Below, one piece after another: positions 6,396-8,640 of a stretch of 8,640 nt of DNA (the first letter of the stretch is position 1; each line of letters opens with the position of its first letter). This DNA is from RBG-16-66-20 sp035517595. GTDB lineage: Bacteria; Pseudomonadota; Gammaproteobacteria; Burkholderiales; SG8-39. The stretch is taken from NCBI GenBank assembly GCA_035517595.1, contig DATIYN010000118.1, positions 1 to 8,640 of the forward strand, given 5' to 3'. Both the position numbers and the translations under genes were made by a program. The notes beneath the pieces were generated by a model that was not told the origin of the DNA, ran no database searches, and saw only the letters and a list, made by a program, of their open reading frames with translations.

Positions 6396-7042
6396 ACGAA
6401 TATCTCGTGCCGGGGCGCTTCGTCGACAGCGCGCATCCCGCGGTCGTGGAGTTCTCCCGGAAGCATGCCTCGGGAGGCGGCGACCTCGAGCGCGCGGTCT
6501 CCCTCTACTACGCAGTCCGGGACGGCATCCGCTACAACCCCTTCCTCGACTTCTCGAAGGAGGAGACCTTCCAGGCCTCGCACTGCCTGGCGACGGGCGA
6601 AGGCTTCTGCATCGGCAAGGCGGCGCTGCTCGCGGCGGTCGCGCGCGCCGCGGGCATCCCCGCGCGCGTGGGCTTTGCCGATGTGAAGAACCATCTCACG
6701 ACGCCCGCGCTCCTGGAACGCATGGGCTCGGACCTGTTCATATACCACGGCTACGCGGAGCTTTTCCTCGAAGCCCGGTGGGTGAAGGCGACGCCGGCTT
6801 TCAACGTCGAGCTGTGCCGGCGCTTCCGGGTGAAGCCGCTGGAGTTCGACGGCCGCGCCGACTCGATCTTCCACCCGTTCGACGAGGAGGACCGGCGCCA
6901 CATGGAGTACCTGCGCGGCCGCGGCAGCCACGCCGACGTGCCGGTCGCGGAAATCATGCAGGCCTTCCGCGAGGCCTACCCGGTTCTCTACCGGCTCGCC
7001 GGCGAGGCGCCGAAGCGCGCCCCCGAGGAGCGCTTCGGCTGA
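6392..7042 (+). CDS. Transglutaminase/protease-like superfamily protein
   Basis: The 216-residue protein starts at an ATG overlapping the hydrolase stop (ATGA); an open frame upstream to 5612 is a shadow of the hydrolase gene. It has the transglutaminase-like core: GEGFCIGKAALLAAVARAAGIPARVGF, with the probable nucleophile Cys73 on the helix, then YHGYAELFLEARWVKATPAFN, with probable catalytic His119. The third residue, usually Asp in a 'D-P-T' context after the Trp, is not there: the sequence reads KATPAFN, so Ala133 or Asn138 sits near that place. Bacterial members of this fold are mostly cysteine peptidases, amidases or uncharacterised proteins. No signal peptide or membrane segment is seen, so it is probably cytoplasmic. 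Its role in a catabolic operon is unknown; hydrolysis of an amide or peptide-like conjugate is speculation. Confidence 0.78.
   Translation: MNEYLVPGRFVDSAHPAVVEFSRKHASGGGDLERAVSLYYAVRDGIRYNPFLDFSKEETFQASHCLATGEGFCIGKAALLAAVARAAGIPARVGFADVKNHLTTPALLERMGSDLFIYHGYAELFLEARWVKATPAFNVELCRRFRVKPLEFDGRADSIFHPFDEEDRRHMEYLRGRGSHADVPVAEIMQAFREAYPVLYRLAGEAPKRAPEERFG
7025..7030 (+). promoter_or_regulatory. Ribosome binding site that points to a CTG start of the glycerate kinase
   Basis: GAGGAG lies inside the end of the transglutaminase-like gene, eight bases before a CTG at 7039. That is a strong Shine-Dalgarno at near-ideal spacing. In this frame no ATG, GTG or TTG lies nearby upstream, and the next downstream GTG (7090) would remove conserved residues. 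The site therefore decides the start of the next gene. Confidence 0.55.
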
Positions 7043-8319
7043 CCCCGCACGAGCTCCTGCGGGCGAGCTTCAAGGCGGCGGTCGCCGCGGTGGACCCGCT
7101 GCTCATCGTGGCGCAGCACCTCCCCAAGCCGCCCGACGGGCGCACGCTGGTGCTCGCCGCGGGAAAGGCGGCGTGCTCGATGGCGCTCGCGGTGGAGCGC
7201 GCCTGGCCCGAGGACAAGAAGCTCATCGGCATCGCGCTGACACGCTACGGGCACGCGCTGCCGCTGGAGCGCATCCGCTGGGTCGAAGCCGGCCACCCGG
7301 TGCCCGACGAGGCGGGCGAGACCGCCGCGCGCGAGATGCTCGGCGCGGCGCGCGCGATCAAGCCGATGGACCGGCTCATCGCGCTCGTCTCCGGCGGCGG
7401 CTCGGCGCTCATGTCGCTGCCCGTCGAGGGCGTGACGATCGCCGACCTGCGCGCGGTCACGCGCGACCTGCTTAAGAGCGGCGCGACGATCCAGGAAATC
7501 AACACGGTGCGCAAGCACCTGTCGCAGATCCAGGGCGGGCGCCTCGCCGCGGCCTGCAAGGCGCCGATCACGGCGCTGATCATCTCGGACGTGACGGGCG
7601 ACGCCGCGACGCACGTCGCCTCGGGGCCGTTCGCGCCCGATCCGACCACTTACCAGGACGCGGTGGACGTGCTGAACCAGTTCGACATCAAGCCGCCGCA
7701 GGCGGTGCTCAAGCACCTCATCGCGGGGCTGCGCGGCGAGCGCGAGGAGACCCCCAAGCCCGGCTCGCCCGCATTCGAGCACGTCGAGAACCGCGTGATC
7801 GCCACCGCGCGCAGCGCGCTCGAGGCCGCGGCGAAGTTCTTCCGCGACAACGGCGTGGAGCCCGTGATCCTCGGCGATTCGGTGACCGGCGAGGCGCGCG
7901 ACGTCGCCAAGGTGATGGCCGCGCTCGTGCGCGAGATCCGTCAGCACGGCGCGCCGTTCAAGCCGCCGGTCGCGCTGATCTCCGGGGGCGAATGCACGGT
8001 GACCGTGCGCCGCACGGGCGGCCGCGGCGGGCGCTGCGGGGAGTTCCTGCTCGCCCTCGGCCTGGAGCTCGGCGGCCTCCCCGAGGTGCACGCCATCGCG
8101 GCCGACACCGATGGCATCGACGGCTCGGAGGACAACGCGGGCGCCCTGCTCGCGCCGGACTCGCTCGCTCGCGCGCAGGCGCAAGGCATGGATGCGCACC
8201 GGTACCTTGCCGCGCACGACAGCTACGGAGTCTTCGCGGCGCTCGGCGACCTCGTGGTCACCGGGCCCACGCGGACCAACGTCAACGACTACCGGGCGAT
8301 CCTGATCCTTCCTGCGTGA
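7039..8319 (+). CDS. Glycerate 2-kinase (MOFRL family)
   Basis: This family phosphorylates D-glycerate to 2-phosphoglycerate with ATP, feeding C3 acids into lower glycolysis. Counted from the CTG at 7039, the protein is 426 residues, the normal family length. The N-terminus TPHELLRASFKAAVAAVDP is already family-like. Conserved stretches follow: LAAGKA with Lys43, VSGGGSALMSLP (117-128), NTVRKHLSQIQGGRLA, ISDVTGDAATHVASGPFAPD (182-201), ISGGECTVTV (314-323) and the MOFRL end with AADTDGIDG and VVTGPTRTNVNDYRAI. Gln165 (QIQGG) stands where I recall Lys being common. CTG overlaps the previous TGA as CTGA, like the ATGA junctions elsewhere in the operon. The alternatives are a GTG at 6778 (87 extra, unrelated residues) or a GTG at 7090 (17 fewer residues). 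Older annotations of such genes read 'hydroxypyruvate reductase' (TtuD). It is the last + strand gene of the operon. Confidence 0.88.
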   Translation: MTPHELLRASFKAAVAAVDPLLIVAQHLPKPPDGRTLVLAAGKAACSMALAVERAWPEDKKLIGIALTRYGHALPLERIRWVEAGHPVPDEAGETAAREMLGAARAIKPMDRLIALVSGGGSALMSLPVEGVTIADLRAVTRDLLKSGATIQEINTVRKHLSQIQGGRLAAACKAPITALIISDVTGDAATHVASGPFAPDPTTYQDAVDVLNQFDIKPPQAVLKHLIAGLRGEREETPKPGSPAFEHVENRVIATARSALEAAAKFFRDNGVEPVILGDSVTGEARDVAKVMAALVREIRQHGAPFKPPVALISGGECTVTVRRTGGRGGRCGEFLLALGLELGGLPEVHAIAADTDGIDGSEDNAGALLAPDSLARAQAQGMDAHRYLAAHDSYGVFAALGDLVVTGPTRTNVNDYRAILILPA

Positions 8320-8343
8320 ACGGCTGCGGCACCGGGCCGCCGC
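8320..8343. other. Convergent intergenic gap with weak hairpin
   Basis: These 24 bases separate the glycerate kinase stop from the end of the minus-strand acyltransferase gene. GCGGC at 8326-8330 and GCCGC at 8336-8340 could pair around a five-base loop. The stem is short and no T-run follows on either strand, so it is only a weak candidate for a shared bidirectional terminator. Confidence 0.25.
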
Positions 8344-8640
8344 TCAGTCGAGAAGCCGCTTTTCCGCCAGCCATCGCTTCAGGTCCCGCGCGACGAGCTT
8401 GCTGCCGTTGACGCTCAGGTGATGATTGTCCCGGTAGAGCAGCACGCCGTTGCGCATGAGGTAGCAGCGTCGGGCATCGCAGAGCGACGCGATCGGGTCG
8501 TAGACGGCCAGATCCGGGATCTTGCGCAGCAGCTCCTGCAGCAGGCCGTCCTCGTACCTGCGCGTCGCCAGAAAATCCTGGAGCGGCATCGAGCACTCGG
8601 ACGGATTGAAGCGGGGCGTGAACTTGCAGTACTCGACGAG
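8344..8640 (-). CDS. Acyltransferase family 3 / SGNH-domain protein (C-terminal end, 5' part outside window)
   Basis: The minus-strand frame is open from the window edge to its TGA at 8346-8344. It gives the last 98 residues of a longer protein; an ATG at 8589 is internal. The end reads VLLYRDNHHLSVNGS, the 'Y-x-D-x-x-HLS-x-x-G' block that supplies the Asp and His of the SGNH hydrolase triad. It is typical of the periplasmic C-terminal domain fused to membrane acyltransferase-3 (OafA/YrhL-like) proteins, which O-acetylate lipopolysaccharide, peptidoglycan or exopolysaccharide. Four Cys are visible in the fragment: two near the window edge (EYC, SEC) and a pair in SLCDARRC. They may form disulfides, as expected for a periplasmic domain. 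The gene converges on the operon and is probably functionally unrelated. The membrane part and catalytic Ser lie beyond 8640. Confidence 0.8.
   Translation of the reverse strand, partial: LVEYCKFTPRFNPSECSMPLQDFLATRRYEDGLLQELLRKIPDLAVYDPIASLCDARRCYLMRNGVLLYRDNHHLSVNGSKLVARDLKRWLAEKRLLD

Noticed and set aside
6778..7038. N-terminal extension of the glycerate kinase from GTG 6778
   Set aside because: These 87 codons overlap the transglutaminase-like gene, are Arg/Pro/Gly-rich and match no part of the kinase family.
6988..8217. Minus-strand open frame of 409 codons opposite the glycerate kinase
   Set aside because: The translation is Arg/Ala/His-rich without family features, while the + strand has a full set of glycerate kinase motifs.
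8326..8340. GCGGC/GCCGC hairpin as a bidirectional terminator
   Set aside because: The five-base stem has no T-run on either side, and such pairs are frequent in DNA of this composition. It is kept only as a weak note on the gap.
1..8640. CRISPR arrays, tRNA/rRNA genes, insertion sequences, phage or defence genes
   Set aside because: I saw no regularly spaced repeats, no tRNA-like cloverleaf, no transposase or terminal inverted repeats, and no recognisable defence domain. The whole window is filled by metabolic genes and one acyltransferase end.

Overview
The window is high-GC (about two thirds G+C by eye), densely packed bacterial DNA. The protein types and codon choice suggest a proteobacterium, most likely a betaproteobacterium of the Burkholderiales type. 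That assignment is inference; no rRNA or tRNA gene is present to confirm it. Almost every base is coding, and no gap is longer than about 31 bases.

Positions 1 to 8319 hold seven genes in a row on the + strand, nearly all overlapping or touching, so they look like one operon. The first three (1-893, 874-2991, 2988-4454) encode a 2-oxoacid:acceptor oxidoreductase of the indolepyruvate ferredoxin oxidoreductase (IOR) class. They are the C-terminal part of one alpha subunit, a complete second alpha subunit, and an extended beta subunit with a DUF6537-like tail. The two alpha genes are tandem paralogues. Their C-terminal iron-sulfur domains are identical over 69 consecutive residues, although about 27 of those codons differ synonymously. 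Both carry an aspartate where a cluster cysteine would be expected.

The next four genes (4486-8319) encode a two-cupin gentisate 1,2-dioxygenase-like ring-cleavage enzyme, a kynurenine formamidase-like alpha/beta hydrolase, a small transglutaminase/protease-like protein and a MOFRL-type glycerate 2-kinase. The glycerate kinase appears to start at a CTG codon in a 4-base overlap, with a well-placed ribosome binding site. A convergent gene at the right edge (minus strand, 8344-8640) encodes the C-terminus of a membrane acyltransferase with an SGNH domain and is unrelated to the operon.

Taken together the operon looks catabolic. Aryl-2-oxoacids would be oxidatively decarboxylated to acyl-CoA, an aromatic ring would be opened by the cupin dioxygenase, a product or side substrate would be hydrolysed, and a C3 acid would be passed to glycolysis through glycerate kinase. 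This exact gene combination does not match a pathway I know, and the substrate is not established. The most unusual sequence-level signals are the tandem alpha genes, the Asp-for-Cys cluster motif, short AT-rich patches of non-preferred codons confined to the three IOR genes, and the CTG start.
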